From the NCBI GenBank assembly GCA_045125935.1, contig JBGVNW010000016.1, positions 1 to 43,356 on the forward strand: DNA of 43,356 nucleotides, given 5' to 3'. How positions within the stretch are numbered: the stretch's first letter is position 1; each line of letters starts with the position of its first letter. A program made the position numbers and the translations under genes. The DNA comes from CAG-877 sp045125935 (GTDB lineage Bacteria; Bacillota_I; Bacilli_A; RF39; UBA660). The notes beneath the pieces are model-generated. The model was given only the letters and a program-made list of their open reading frames with translations. It ran no database searches and was not told the origin of the DNA. Shown here in pieces: positions 1 to 9,113 of the stretch.

Positions 1-171
1 AGTCATTTTGGAGCTTTCACCAATATTTTATACGAAAAAAAAGGAAAAATCCACTATTTTCATTATGTTTATCAATTAAAAATCTAATAAACATGGAATT
101 TAACCTTTCAAAGTGGAATTTACCTTTTCATTTAAGCAAAATTTTACACTTTGCCTTTCAAATCTTTACAC
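1..171. repeat. Intergenic stretch with an IS-end-like tandem repeat
   Basis: I see no gene here. Positions 91-137 hold two imperfect copies of a roughly 20-bp unit (TGGAATTTAACCTTTCA, then TGGAATTTACCTTTTCA). The 47-nt segment matches 26771-26817 at about 33 of 47 positions in the same orientation. In both places the repeat sits just downstream of the stop codon of a - strand gene. Tandem terminal repeats of this kind occur at the ends of some insertion sequences such as the IS21 family. I infer a transposon-end relic. Confidence 0.4.
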
Positions 172-2310
172 TTATTTCTTTTTAGTATAAATAGCCTCTG
201 CAATACCATCAACTACTGGTACCGCAACAGAAAGAGTCTCTGATATTCCATTAACTACCGCCATTTCTTGATTATATGCAGTAATGCCTTCTTGAATAAC
301 ACTCAAATTATCTTTTAGTACTTCCCCTATTGCTAAAGAAACATCTGTACTTTTATCAATATCAGAACAAGAATTATAATAATATGCCAAATCAATTAAT
401 TCTTCCTGTGATAAATTCTCAACAAAACTAAATATTCCTTCTTTATCTGGAACCATCTTTGAAGAAATTTCAAATCCTAAAAATTCAGTCTTTTCTTCAA
501 CTTGCATTCCTTCCAAAGACCTATAAATTTTCTTAGTACCAGCAACATCTTCAATAGAAGAAAACTGTCTCATTAAATCATCACTAGATGTTGCAAGCTC
601 ACTACTTCCATCAAGAACATCTGAAACTGCTTCGCCAATTCCTTTTTCACCAGATATAACTGCCTCAGCATTACTAGAAACATTCTCCCCAAATTGAAAA
701 ACACTATCAGTAAGTCCTTCACGTTCAATTCTATTAATCTGAATTTTCTCAGGCATTTGTAAATAGATATTTCCGGGAACATCTTTAAATAGTTCCGCAC
801 TTACTCCTGGTAAAAATTCCCCATCTTTTAATAAATCATATACTGATAATCCTGATAAGCTTAACAAAACTAATGTCGAAAATACATCTTTTGTCTTTAT
901 CAAAGTATTTACAAAATCACTATGATCATTACTATTATAATTACGTAATTTACCAAAAAAACTAGATAATTCTTTTCTCTTAGAACTACTTAAATCCAAT
1001 GCAATTTTCTTTAATTCATACATATTTTTAGGTTTATCATCTAATTTTACTCTCATATCTTTCAGTAAACTATAACTTAAATCTATAATAACTTGTTCTT
1101 CTAAAGTATTTTGTTTACTTTCTAGTAATTGCCTAATCCTACGCATTTCATCAAGATTTTCTTTTCCATATCTTTTTGAGTCATATTCTAAAATTGCTTT
1201 TCTATCTTTTTGTGTATTAAATTTCTGATGTAACCTTAAAACAACACCAATAGCACTAGAAGCCGTTACGCCTAATAAACCTGTACTAAATCCTAAAACT
1301 CCTCCAACAACAAGATTTTCAATCGCGTAAATATTTTCTACATATTCACCAACTACAGGTAAGTTCTCTACTAATGCAAAAGCTGTAGTACCAGCAAGAG
1401 ACGTAATAAAATTAGCCATTCTTTTAGCCGAGGAATCAGTAATTACTTTACTAATAATATATTCATCTGCAAATCCAGTAACAGCAACAGAATTAATTGA
1501 AGCTGCAATAATTGCTGGATCCACACTATTAATAACTCCCGCAGTACCAATACCTGCCGCTGTTGCAGCTGCAACCTTTTTAGTACCACTCTTAAAACTA
1601 TCAAAAAAATTTCTTTCTACTTTAGCAAATCTTCCATTAACATCAATTTTATTACCAGTATTGTTATTAATGATATGACATAACTCTTTTTTCTTTTCTG
1701 TACTTAACTTATATATCTGTTCCATAAGTGATAAATAACCAAAATCAGCAAATTTAATTTCATTATCAGTTAAATAATCCCTAATAATCTTTTGAATTCT
1801 TTTACTAAAACGTGTATCAACAATTTGTCCACTATCATCACGCACTAACTCCAACTCTTGTAATATTCTATTGGCTTCATATTCCTCATCAACAACAGCA
1901 CCCTGTTTCTTACTTTTAGAAAGTTTATAAATAGCTCTTCCACTAAATATCGTTCCAACTACTAATTTAGATGATAATGTTGGTGCCAAAATAATTGCTG
2001 TTCTACTAGCCAAAGAATGAATAGTCGCTTTCGACAACGGTTTAGTAACTTTACTAACATTAATAATAAATTTATCAAATGATCCCATAGTTCCATGTTC
2101 TAAATCAACAAGAAGTTCATCAAAATTTGCACTAACACTCTCTATTATATTAGAAGCATTCTTATATTCAATTTCTCCTAAATTACTCTTCAAACTACTT
2201 TTAAGTCTTTCTAAATCAGATATTTTATAATCAAAAGAAAAACCATTCTCCTTTAAGTATTTTTTTATTATTTCTAACTTAGCATCCTTAAAACTTTTTC
2301 TAACTCCCAT
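172..2310 (-). CDS. Hypothetical 712-aa protein with Ala/Gly-rich hydrophobic segments
   Basis: I do not recognise this family. The protein is Lys/Glu-rich and helical, interrupted by hydrophobic Ala/Gly/Val-rich stretches around residues 95-125, 250-310 and 325-355 that could be membrane or membrane-inserting segments. The last third is acidic. There is no signal peptide. The start at 2310 is chosen because AGGGGTG lies 5 nt before this ATG, whereas a Met six codons upstream overlaps that Shine-Dalgarno site. The gene stands alone, with a TATAAT-like box at 2339-2344 upstream. Its helix plus Ala-rich composition resembles the membrane proteins at 27-34 kb only in general character, and I see no clear homology. 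Confidence 0.75.
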   Translation of the reverse strand: MGVRKSFKDAKLEIIKKYLKENGFSFDYKISDLERLKSSLKSNLGEIEYKNASNIIESVSANFDELLVDLEHGTMGSFDKFIINVSKVTKPLSKATIHSLASRTAIILAPTLSSKLVVGTIFSGRAIYKLSKSKKQGAVVDEEYEANRILQELELVRDDSGQIVDTRFSKRIQKIIRDYLTDNEIKFADFGYLSLMEQIYKLSTEKKKELCHIINNNTGNKIDVNGRFAKVERNFFDSFKSGTKKVAAATAAGIGTAGVINSVDPAIIAASINSVAVTGFADEYIISKVITDSSAKRMANFITSLAGTTAFALVENLPVVGEYVENIYAIENLVVGGVLGFSTGLLGVTASSAIGVVLRLHQKFNTQKDRKAILEYDSKRYGKENLDEMRRIRQLLESKQNTLEEQVIIDLSYSLLKDMRVKLDDKPKNMYELKKIALDLSSSKRKELSSFFGKLRNYNSNDHSDFVNTLIKTKDVFSTLVLLSLSGLSVYDLLKDGEFLPGVSAELFKDVPGNIYLQMPEKIQINRIEREGLTDSVFQFGENVSSNAEAVISGEKGIGEAVSDVLDGSSELATSSDDLMRQFSSIEDVAGTKKIYRSLEGMQVEEKTEFLGFEISSKMVPDKEGIFSFVENLSQEELIDLAYYYNSCSDIDKSTDVSLAIGEVLKDNLSVIQEGITAYNQEMAVVNGISETLSVAVPVVDGIAEAIYTKKK

Positions 2311-2389
2311 AATAACACCCCTAAACAAATATTTTGTAATTATATATTATCATACGAAAGAAAAAAATAAACTTTTTTGATTATTTTTA

Positions 2390-2421
2390 TTGACAAAAAC
2401 CACTTCTTCGATTAGTATAGT
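2390..2421 (+). promoter_or_regulatory. Promoter of candidate small RNA
   Basis: A perfect -35 box TTGACA lies at 2390-2395. With a 17-nt spacer the -10 is TAGTAT (2413-2418). A better hexamer, TATAGT (2416-2421), would need a 20-nt spacer. No + strand coding sequence follows, but a structured region and a terminator do. This supports a promoter for a non-coding RNA. Confidence 0.55.
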
Positions 2422-2424
2422 AAT

Positions 2425-2566
2425 CACCAATTCGGAATTAGGCGAATTGGTCGCTAGTATCACACTAGCCAACCCCTTTTTATTCTTTTTGGAGGCTGCC
2501 TCTCAGGGGGGTGCAGCCTCTTAGATAAAAATTAAAGAAGACGTTGCCGAACGCCTTCTTTTTTTG
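2425..2566 (+). ncRNA. Candidate stand-alone structured RNA (about 140 nt)
   Basis: Downstream of a TTGACA promoter there are three perfect hairpins and a terminator. Hairpin 1 pairs CCAATTCG (2427-2434) with CGAATTGG (2443-2450). Hairpin 2 pairs GCTAGT (2453-2458) with ACTAGC (2464-2469). Hairpin 3 pairs GAGGCTGC (2492-2499) with GCAGCCTC (2513-2520). Six G in the loop of hairpin 3 (2506-2511) could pair with CCCC at 2473-2476 as a pseudoknot. The rest is GC-poor, so this island of GC-rich pairing stands out. It does not match my memory of SRP RNA, 6S, tmRNA or RNase P RNA. It could be a regulatory or antitoxin-type RNA; function unknown. Confidence 0.5.
2537..2566 (+). terminator. Intrinsic terminator of the candidate small RNA
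   Basis: GAAGACGTT (2537-2545) pairs with AACGCCTTC (2550-2558) with one A/C mismatch around a GCCG loop. Eight T follow. It reads on the + strand, where no CDS ends. Confidence 0.75.
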
Positions 2567-2569
2567 CTT

Positions 2570-2603
2570 TAGATAAAAGAAAAGTATTAGTTTCCTAATA
2601 CTT
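2570..2603 (-). terminator. Terminator of the nifJ gene
   Basis: AAGTATTAG (2582-2590) pairs with CTAATACTT (2595-2603) with a 4-nt loop. On the - strand it is followed by TTTTCTTTT. The stem overlaps the nifJ stop codon. Confidence 0.8.
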
Positions 2604-5600
2604 ATTCTTCACGGCCTTCCAATGATTTGTAATATTCATATCGCATCTTAGCGTTTTCTTTATTCTTGTTTAATAACTCTTTATGATTACGAGAAATCTT
2701 TGTTAAAGAACGATAACGATCTTCACCAGTAATAAACTCTTCATACTTTGAAAAATCTGCTTTACTATCCATCTTAAACTCCTGAGTCTCAGGATTATAA
2801 TGGAATAATGGGAAATATCCTGATTCAGTAGCACTCTTCTCTTCCGCAATACTGTTTTTCATTCCTTTTAAAATACCTTGCGCAATACATGGAGCATAAG
2901 CAATAACAATACTTGGACCATTATAGCTTTCAGCTTCTTTTAATACTTTGATTGCTTGATTTGGATTAGCTCCAAGTGAAATGGTACCTACATAAACATG
3001 TGGATAAGTAAGCGCAATCTTTGCCAAATCCTTTTTCGCAGTCTCTTTACCAGCTGAGGCAAATTTCGCAACTGCCCCAACTCGAGTCGATTTAGATGAT
3101 TGTCCACCAGTATTTGAATAAACCTCTGTATCTAATACCAAAATATTAACATTTTCTTTATTCGCAAGCACATGATCAATTCCATTATAACCAATATCAT
3201 ATGCCCAACCATCTCCACCAACTAACCATACTGATCGAGGAGAAATAAATTTCTTTAACTTCAACAACTCTGAAATCTTAGTCTCATCAATTACTTCAAG
3301 TAATGCATTAGCCGTCTCTTCATTTATATTATCACAATATGCTTTATAAATATCTTGTTCACTCTTCTTAACATCCTTAATATTATTCTTAATCAAAGTA
3401 ACAATTCTATTCTTCATCGTTAAATCAGCAATCTTCATACCAAAACCAAATTCTGCATTATCTTCAAATAAAGAATTAGCCCATGGTACCGAATATGGCA
3501 TTGATGGCATTGACGCACCATAAATAGAAGAACAACCAGTCGCATTCGCAATCATCATCTTATCTCCAAATAACTGTGTTAAAAGTTTTAAATATGGAGT
3601 CTCACCACATCCAGCACAAGCTCCTGGAAATTCAAACTTAGGCTTCTTAAACTGACTACCCTTAACTGTAGTAGTTGGCATTACATTTTTCTTTTCACTT
3701 ACTTCATTAAATAAATACTTATACTCTTCTTCCTTCTTATCCTTTAAAAGTTCCTCTTTAGTTTTCATTACAATTGCCTTAGCACCCTTTTTACCAGGAC
3801 AAATTTCACTACATAAACCACAACCAGTACAATCAGGTAAACTAACACCAACTGTATACTTATAATCTTGATCCTTTATATTAGCAGGAAGTAAATTACG
3901 ACTAACAGAATCAGGTGCATCTATTTGTTCCTTTTCATTTAATAAGAAAGGTCTAATAACCGCATGAGGACAAACTAATGAACATAAATTACATGAAATA
4001 CAATTTTCTGAAATAAAACATGGCGCTGTATCAGAAACATCTCTTTTATCAAATCTCGAAGTACCAGCTTCATATGTACCATCTGGCATCTTAACAAAAC
4101 TACTAACAGGAAGACTATCTCCCTCCATACTATCAATCACTTCAAAGAAATTCTTCTTCTTTGTAAACTGTTCTATATAATCAACTGTCGGTATTTTTAC
4201 AGGTACTAAACTCTGTAAACTTGCATCAATTGCCTTAATATTTTTATTTACTAAGTCTCCACCCTTATTTTGAAATTTAACAGCTAAGTTTTCTTTTATC
4301 TTCCCAACCGCAAATTCAAAGTCAACAATCTTTCCTAACTTAAAGATTAACACTTCCATAATCGCACTAATCTTACCTTTAAGACCATTTTCTTCCGCAA
4401 TCTTATCCGCATTTATAATAAACATCTTAATATTACGATCCTGTAATATTTTCTTATCATAACTACTCATACTAGCTAGAACTTCATCAGGAGTCTTTGT
4501 TGTATTTAAAACAAATGTCCCTTTTGGTTTTAGCTTATCAAGCATCTTTAACTTCTTTAAATAAGAATCCTTTGTACAAACAACTAAACTAGCCTTTTCA
4601 ACATAATAAGTAGAAGAAATAGGATTTTTACCAAAACGTAAATTAGAAATAGTTACGCCACCAGATTTTTTAGAATCATACTGGAAATATCCTTGTACAT
4701 ATGCATTAGTATAAGTACCAGTAATCTTCATTAAATCTTTAGAAGCAGATACCATTCCATCACTACCAAAACCATATACTAAAAACTCAATATTACCACT
4801 TGGTAACATAAATTTCTTGTCATATGGAATAGATAACTTTGTAACATCATCTTCAATTCCTAAAGTAAAATTATTATGCATTTCACGAGTATCCATATAA
4901 TCGAATAACCCTTTAATCATAGCAGGAGTCGTATTCTTACTAGATAGACCATATCTACCACCAAATACCGCTACTTTAGCATCTATATCTTTAATTGTCT
5001 TCACAACATCTAAATATAATGGCTCTCCACTTGCACCAGGCTCCTTTGTACGATCAAGAACTGCTATCTTTTTAACTGACTTAGGTAAAGCTTTTAAAAA
5101 GTATTTTGCGCTAAAAGGACGATATAAATGTACTTCAACTAACCCAACATTCTCTTTCTTCTGATTAACCAAATATTCAACAGTTTCCCTAACTGTCTCA
5201 CAAACAGATCCCATCGCTACAATTACTTTAGTCGCAGTCTTGCTTCCATAATAATTAAATGGTTGATAATTACTACCAGTTATCTTATTAACTTCTTCCA
5301 TATATTTATTAACAATCTCTGGTACTTTTTCATAATATTTATTTCGAACTTCAGTAGCTTGAAAATAAATATCTTCATTTTGTGCAGTTCCTCTAATAAC
5401 AGGATTATCCATATTTAAAGCTCTATCTCTAAAATCATTTAAAGCCTTTTCATCGATTAAATCTTTTAATTTATCTGTATCAATTACTTCTACTTTTTGA
5501 AGTTCATGACTAGTTCTAAAACCATCAAAAAAATTAATAAATGGTACTCTTCCTTTTATAGCCGCCAAATGCGCAACACCAGTCAAATCCATGACTTGTT

Positions 5601-6030
5601 GTACAGAAGAAGATGCCAACATCGCAAAACCTGTACTACGTGCCGCATAAACATCTTGATGATCTCCAAAAATTGATAATGCATGAGTTGCAAGTGAACG
5701 AGCAGCCACATTAATTACACATGGCAATAATTCTCCCGCAATTCGATACATATTTGGAATCATCAATAAAAGTCCTTGACTAGCTGTATAAGTAGTTGTC
5801 AAACATCCCGCTTGTAATGATCCATGAACCATTCCTGCCGCACCAGCTTCAGATTCCATTTCTACCACCTTAACAGGAGTCCCAAAATAATTTAGTTTTC
5901 CCTCATTACTCCACTTATCAGTAAGCTCCGCCATTGGTGATGCCGGAGTGATTGGATAAATACCTGCTACTTCCGTAAAATTATACGAAACATAACTACA
6001 TGCCTCATTACCATCCATTATTTTCTTCAT
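2602..6030 (-). CDS. nifJ: Pyruvate:ferredoxin (flavodoxin) oxidoreductase
   Basis: The enzyme oxidatively decarboxylates pyruvate with CoA to acetyl-CoA and CO2, reducing ferredoxin or flavodoxin; it is cytoplasmic and central to anaerobic fermentation. It is a full-length single-chain enzyme of 1142 aa. The N-terminal pyrimidine-binding domain carries PITPASPMAE near residues 26-35. The gamma and ferredoxin-like parts carry two 4Fe-4S motifs, CISCNLCSLVCP near 680 and CTGCGLCSEICP near 735. The C-terminal domain has the TPP-binding GDGWAYDIG near 943. The start at 6030 is preferred to an ATG three codons earlier because GGAGG abuts the earlier ATG and sits 9 nt before this one. It is monocistronic, with a TATAAT box at 6054-6059. 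Confidence 0.97.
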   Translation of the reverse strand: MKKIMDGNEACSYVSYNFTEVAGIYPITPASPMAELTDKWSNEGKLNYFGTPVKVVEMESEAGAAGMVHGSLQAGCLTTTYTASQGLLLMIPNMYRIAGELLPCVINVAARSLATHALSIFGDHQDVYAARSTGFAMLASSSVQQVMDLTGVAHLAAIKGRVPFINFFDGFRTSHELQKVEVIDTDKLKDLIDEKALNDFRDRALNMDNPVIRGTAQNEDIYFQATEVRNKYYEKVPEIVNKYMEEVNKITGSNYQPFNYYGSKTATKVIVAMGSVCETVRETVEYLVNQKKENVGLVEVHLYRPFSAKYFLKALPKSVKKIAVLDRTKEPGASGEPLYLDVVKTIKDIDAKVAVFGGRYGLSSKNTTPAMIKGLFDYMDTREMHNNFTLGIEDDVTKLSIPYDKKFMLPSGNIEFLVYGFGSDGMVSASKDLMKITGTYTNAYVQGYFQYDSKKSGGVTISNLRFGKNPISSTYYVEKASLVVCTKDSYLKKLKMLDKLKPKGTFVLNTTKTPDEVLASMSSYDKKILQDRNIKMFIINADKIAEENGLKGKISAIMEVLIFKLGKIVDFEFAVGKIKENLAVKFQNKGGDLVNKNIKAIDASLQSLVPVKIPTVDYIEQFTKKKNFFEVIDSMEGDSLPVSSFVKMPDGTYEAGTSRFDKRDVSDTAPCFISENCISCNLCSLVCPHAVIRPFLLNEKEQIDAPDSVSRNLLPANIKDQDYKYTVGVSLPDCTGCGLCSEICPGKKGAKAIVMKTKEELLKDKKEEEYKYLFNEVSEKKNVMPTTTVKGSQFKKPKFEFPGACAGCGETPYLKLLTQLFGDKMMIANATGCSSIYGASMPSMPYSVPWANSLFEDNAEFGFGMKIADLTMKNRIVTLIKNNIKDVKKSEQDIYKAYCDNINEETANALLEVIDETKISELLKLKKFISPRSVWLVGGDGWAYDIGYNGIDHVLANKENVNILVLDTEVYSNTGGQSSKSTRVGAVAKFASAGKETAKKDLAKIALTYPHVYVGTISLGANPNQAIKVLKEAESYNGPSIVIAYAPCIAQGILKGMKNSIAEEKSATESGYFPLFHYNPETQEFKMDSKADFSKYEEFITGEDRYRSLTKISRNHKELLNKNKENAKMRYEYYKSLEGREE

Positions 6031-6112
6031 ATTTATCATCCTCCACTAATCTTATTATATATCAAATAAATTCAAAAAAAAAGAACTTCGACTAGAAATT
6101 ACTTTTTTCAAA

Positions 6113-6253
6113 CTAACTTTTATATTGATATACCTTTCCTTTTTCACAAACTCTATCCGCAATATTTGTATAAAAACTATCCACTAATAACTTCATCGCT
6201 AAATAATTAGGATTTTTTAATGATCGAAAAAATCTTTCAACTTCATCTGCCAT
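6113..6253 (-). CDS. Small conserved-looking ORF (46 aa)
   Basis: A 46-aa ORF begins MADEVERFFRSLKNPNYLAM and has a good Shine-Dalgarno site (GAGGAG, 6 nt before ATG). It sits in its own interval between nifJ and the polysaccharide deacetylase gene. It is charged, with no membrane segment. A weak hairpin followed by nine T (about 6071-6105) may terminate it. I do not recognise it. The ribosome-binding site and the lack of any competing reading make it a plausible real microprotein. Confidence 0.55.
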   Translation of the reverse strand: MADEVERFFRSLKNPNYLAMKLLVDSFYTNIADRVCEKGKVYQYKS

Positions 6254-6282
6254 ACTACTCCTCTTTGTAGGCTTATCATATC

Positions 6283-6307
6283 AAAGAAAAAGAGTTTATA
6301 CAAACCC
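6283..6307 (-). terminator. Terminator of the polysaccharide deacetylase gene
   Basis: On the - strand GGGTTT-GTAT-AAACTC forms a 6-bp stem (one G-T pair) directly after the stop codon, followed by TTTTTC. Confidence 0.65.
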
Positions 6308-7573
6308 TTAGTTAACTATATTTATATATTGGCCTAACGTAGTAGAACCAGTTAAGGCTATACGAGGAATTTTAAGTTTATTAATTCCCTGTGCAGCATT
6401 TTTATATCCACCAACAAATCCCATCTCAAAACCAGCTTCTTCTATCACACTAAGTGCATAATCATTATATTCATAAAATGGGAAACAAAAAGCTTTTGTA
6501 CCATTAAGTACCTCTCTACTTGTCTTTAAATCTTGTACTAACCCTTCTCTATCTGCACATTTTAAAGGACTACCTTGTCCACCAGGACAAACTCCAGGAG
6601 TATGAAGATTATGTGTATGACTCGCAAGTTCCATATAAGGTGACTCAAACTGTGCTTTTTCATACCAAGAACTAATTAAAAATAAAGTAGCGTTTACTTG
6701 ATACTCTTCAAGTAAAGGTATAAAATTCCAAGCTCTTGCTCCATCATCAATTGTAATTAAAATACTCTTTTCTGGTAATCTAATTTTTCCATCTATAAAC
6801 TTACCAAGTTCTGTTGTAGTCAAAGTAAAGAAATTATTTTCTTTTAAATAATTAAAATGTGATCTTATCTGACTCTCACTATGACAAATAGACTCATTGC
6901 AAGAAGTATCACCTTCAAGATAAATAAAATGATAAACTGTAACAGGAACACTAGTAGATTCTACTAAACTAGTATTTTCTTTCGCATATGTATTTACAAC
7001 ATCCTCATTCTTTACTAAATATAGTTCATTATTATATTCAATATAATAACCATTATCACCCTTTTCAATAATTGGAACATCTAAACTAAAATACAATTCA
7101 TAAATAACTTCATCATTTTGATATAAATTAACCTTATCACTAGTAACAACATTTTCATTAAAAGGTATATAATTCTTATAACGTAAATCCTTTTCAACTA
7201 AATTATCAATTTTTATAACATCTTTATAACTAACATAATAACCTAACTCTTCAATATAAAAATATTTAGTATTCTTATCTATTTTTATATCACTTAAAGT
7301 ATAATCCTTTTCATCATTTACTTTAAGAACTTTCTCATACTTATTACCATCACTTTTATATAAAACTGTTCCACTCTTAACTTTAACGTATTTATTGTAA
7401 CTATTAGTAATTTGTTCTACCAATAACTTCTCATCTAAAATCTTTGCTTCTTCTAGCGCTCTTCCTTTATCATATTCTAAATAAAAAATACCAACTAAAC
7501 AAAGAATCAATAATATTGAAAAAGTCCCAATAAGTTTTATTTTTTTCTTCACTTTCCTCTTAGAACGTACCAT
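6308..7573 (-). CDS. Membrane-anchored polysaccharide deacetylase (NodB/CE4)
   Basis: This is a 421-aa protein with a Lys/Arg-rich N-terminus, one membrane helix near residues 13-30, a 200-residue extracytoplasmic region and a C-terminal NodB-homology domain. The metal/catalytic motif 1 reads ITIDDG near residue 274, and motif 2 is SHTHNLH near residue 320 (HxxxH metal ligands). CE4 enzymes remove N- or O-acetyl groups from cell-wall or exopolysaccharides, so a surface role fits. The start at 7573 has AGGAG 8 nt upstream; an ORF extension further 5' lacks a ribosome site. The middle region may hold SH3-like repeats (residues 45-180), but I cannot confirm this. Confidence 0.9.
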   Translation of the reverse strand: MVRSKRKVKKKIKLIGTFSILLILCLVGIFYLEYDKGRALEEAKILDEKLLVEQITNSYNKYVKVKSGTVLYKSDGNKYEKVLKVNDEKDYTLSDIKIDKNTKYFYIEELGYYVSYKDVIKIDNLVEKDLRYKNYIPFNENVVTSDKVNLYQNDEVIYELYFSLDVPIIEKGDNGYYIEYNNELYLVKNEDVVNTYAKENTSLVESTSVPVTVYHFIYLEGDTSCNESICHSESQIRSHFNYLKENNFFTLTTTELGKFIDGKIRLPEKSILITIDDGARAWNFIPLLEEYQVNATLFLISSWYEKAQFESPYMELASHTHNLHTPGVCPGGQGSPLKCADREGLVQDLKTSREVLNGTKAFCFPFYEYNDYALSVIEEAGFEMGFVGGYKNAAQGINKLKIPRIALTGSTTLGQYINIVN

Positions 7574-7616
7574 ATACTCAACTCCTATTATAATTTTAAT
7601 CTTTTTAACTAAAAAA

Positions 7617-7645
7617 ATCCATAAAAAAACTTCCAATTGGAAGTT
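7617..7645 (-). terminator. Terminator after the pilin-like gene
   Basis: AACTTCC-AATT-GGAAGTT (7628-7645) is a perfect 7-bp stem, followed on the - strand by seven T. It lies just downstream of the stop at 7661. Confidence 0.85.
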
Positions 7646-7660
7646 AAATTTTATAAGTAC

Positions 7661-7981
7661 TTATTTAAAACTTTTCATAATAATCATCGCATTATTCCAA
7701 CAACTACTTATTTTAAATGAATCATCTAATAACGACATTACAATATTAACAATTGTTGGTAATAAGAATAACATAAATATTGCTATAATCCAGTTAATAA
7801 TTAGTTTTTGATTTTTCTTATCTTCTGGAGAAGCCATTAATTTAATTAAATTAAGTATAAGAGCAAACAATCCAACTATTGGACCAACAAGTTGAATAAG
7901 TTTTAAAACATTTTTTATAATACCAAGTACATAAATCATAACTGGATCATTACATTGAGTAACGATTGATAATAAATTCAT
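7661..7981 (-). CDS. Small membrane protein, T4SS-pilin-like (VirB2/TrbC-type)
   Basis: This 106-aa protein has two hydrophobic helices (about residues 14-45 and 60-85) separated by a short basic loop containing ASPEDKKNQK. This size and topology resembles small type IV secretion pilin-like membrane proteins found in Firmicutes, but no other secretion gene is nearby. The start at 7981 has AGGAG 8 nt upstream; the longer reading would begin at GTG inside the ribosome-binding region. It is flanked by its own terminator and appears monocistronic. It could equally be an orphan small membrane protein. Confidence 0.65.
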   Translation of the reverse strand: MNLLSIVTQCNDPVMIYVLGIIKNVLKLIQLVGPIVGLFALILNLIKLMASPEDKKNQKLIINWIIAIFMLFLLPTIVNIVMSLLDDSFKISSCWNNAMIIMKSFK

Positions 7982-8079
7982 TTTTATCACTCCTAAAAGA
8001 AACTAATTACTTAAAATAAATATATTTAACTAAATTTTAACATATCTTGTCAATTATAACTAGTTAATTATTTATAATT

Positions 8080-9111
8080 TTATTCTTTAACAACCCAGAA
8101 AGTAGACATATCTCTTAAACCATATCTACCACCAGCTACTGGCGTATTAATAATTTCATTGTTAATTACTAATTCAGTAGAAGAACCTCCATCTAAATTA
8201 GCGGCATTATAAGCCCCATAATTTTCCATTATTTCAGTTAAATCAACCATACTAGCACCAATACTAGATGTTATTCTTCCATTAATAACAAGCATTAAAA
8301 CTATTCCATCTTTTCTTTGTCCAATCGCAGTACGAGGAGCAATTCCCCATCCACCATTACCGCTTATAAATGAACTCTTACCATTTACAATTAAAAATGG
8401 ACCAAATTCAACCGCATCACGACAACCAATATTAAGAGCTTCTTCTTTAGTCATTTTACCCAATACTAACTTATTTTCATTAGTAAAACAAATAAAGCCT
8501 CCACCCATTCTAGCATCTTCATAATCACTAACAATTTTTCCATTAGAAATTACAGTTCCATGAGGAAGTGCACCGTTTGAATTCCAATCAGGATCATAAA
8601 ATCCTCCAGCATTCATCGCAATTATCGCATTTTCTCTTTTTGAAACAGTTAAAATATCTTCTCCTCTAACACCTAAATAATTAGTAGTCGCAATAGATAT
8701 TTTTGAAGGATCATATAAAACTACCAAATACCCTTGATAAGTTGATCCTTTTATTTCAATAACCTTATATAAATCATTATCTGGATCCTTTGTTAAAACT
8801 TCTTTATCATATTCATTTTTATAAATTGTCTTAGCCGTATATTTCTTTAATTGTACATCATCAGGATTTGATGTTTCTTCAACTTCTTCTACTGTATTAT
8901 TCGCTAAAACTTCATAAATAACCTCATCACTATAAAACCAAGTAGCTAAATATTGATGATTCATTGTAGTCATCGCACTTGTAATCCAAAAGTTTCTAAA
9001 ACCAGTCCAAGGACCATAAAAAACAAAAAGAAAAGCTGATACACATACTACAAAAAAACTTCCCCCAAATACCAGCAGTTTCTTTTTCCAAGACCACTTC
9101 TTCTTTCCCAT
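8080..9111 (-). CDS. Phosphodiester glycosidase family (NAGPA-like) membrane-anchored protein
   Basis: This is a 343-aa protein with a basic N-terminus, a membrane helix (residues 11-32) and an extracytoplasmic NAGPA-type domain. Family hallmarks are NAGGFYDP near residue 169, the GPFLIVNG segment, the Arg-containing APRTAIGQ segment and NLDGGSS near 309. Relatives cleave or process glycosyl phosphodiesters and are often encoded with exopolysaccharide genes, so action on surface glycopolymers is likely. The start has AAGGAAGAG 5 nt before ATG. The upstream gene stops 2 nt before this start, so they are co-transcribed. Confidence 0.88.
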   Translation of the reverse strand: MGKKKWSWKKKLLVFGGSFFVVCVSAFLFVFYGPWTGFRNFWITSAMTTMNHQYLATWFYSDEVIYEVLANNTVEEVEETSNPDDVQLKKYTAKTIYKNEYDKEVLTKDPDNDLYKVIEIKGSTYQGYLVVLYDPSKISIATTNYLGVRGEDILTVSKRENAIIAMNAGGFYDPDWNSNGALPHGTVISNGKIVSDYEDARMGGGFICFTNENKLVLGKMTKEEALNIGCRDAVEFGPFLIVNGKSSFISGNGGWGIAPRTAIGQRKDGIVLMLVINGRITSSIGASMVDLTEIMENYGAYNAANLDGGSSTELVINNEIINTPVAGGRYGLRDMSTFWVVKE

Positions 9112-9113
9112 AA

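Noticed and set aside
2360..2480. Short - strand GTG-start reading (about 37 aa) across the candidate RNA, considered as a type I toxin
   Set aside because: It lacks a hydrophobic helix of known toxin type, the GTG context is weak, and the + strand has the better promoter and terminator.
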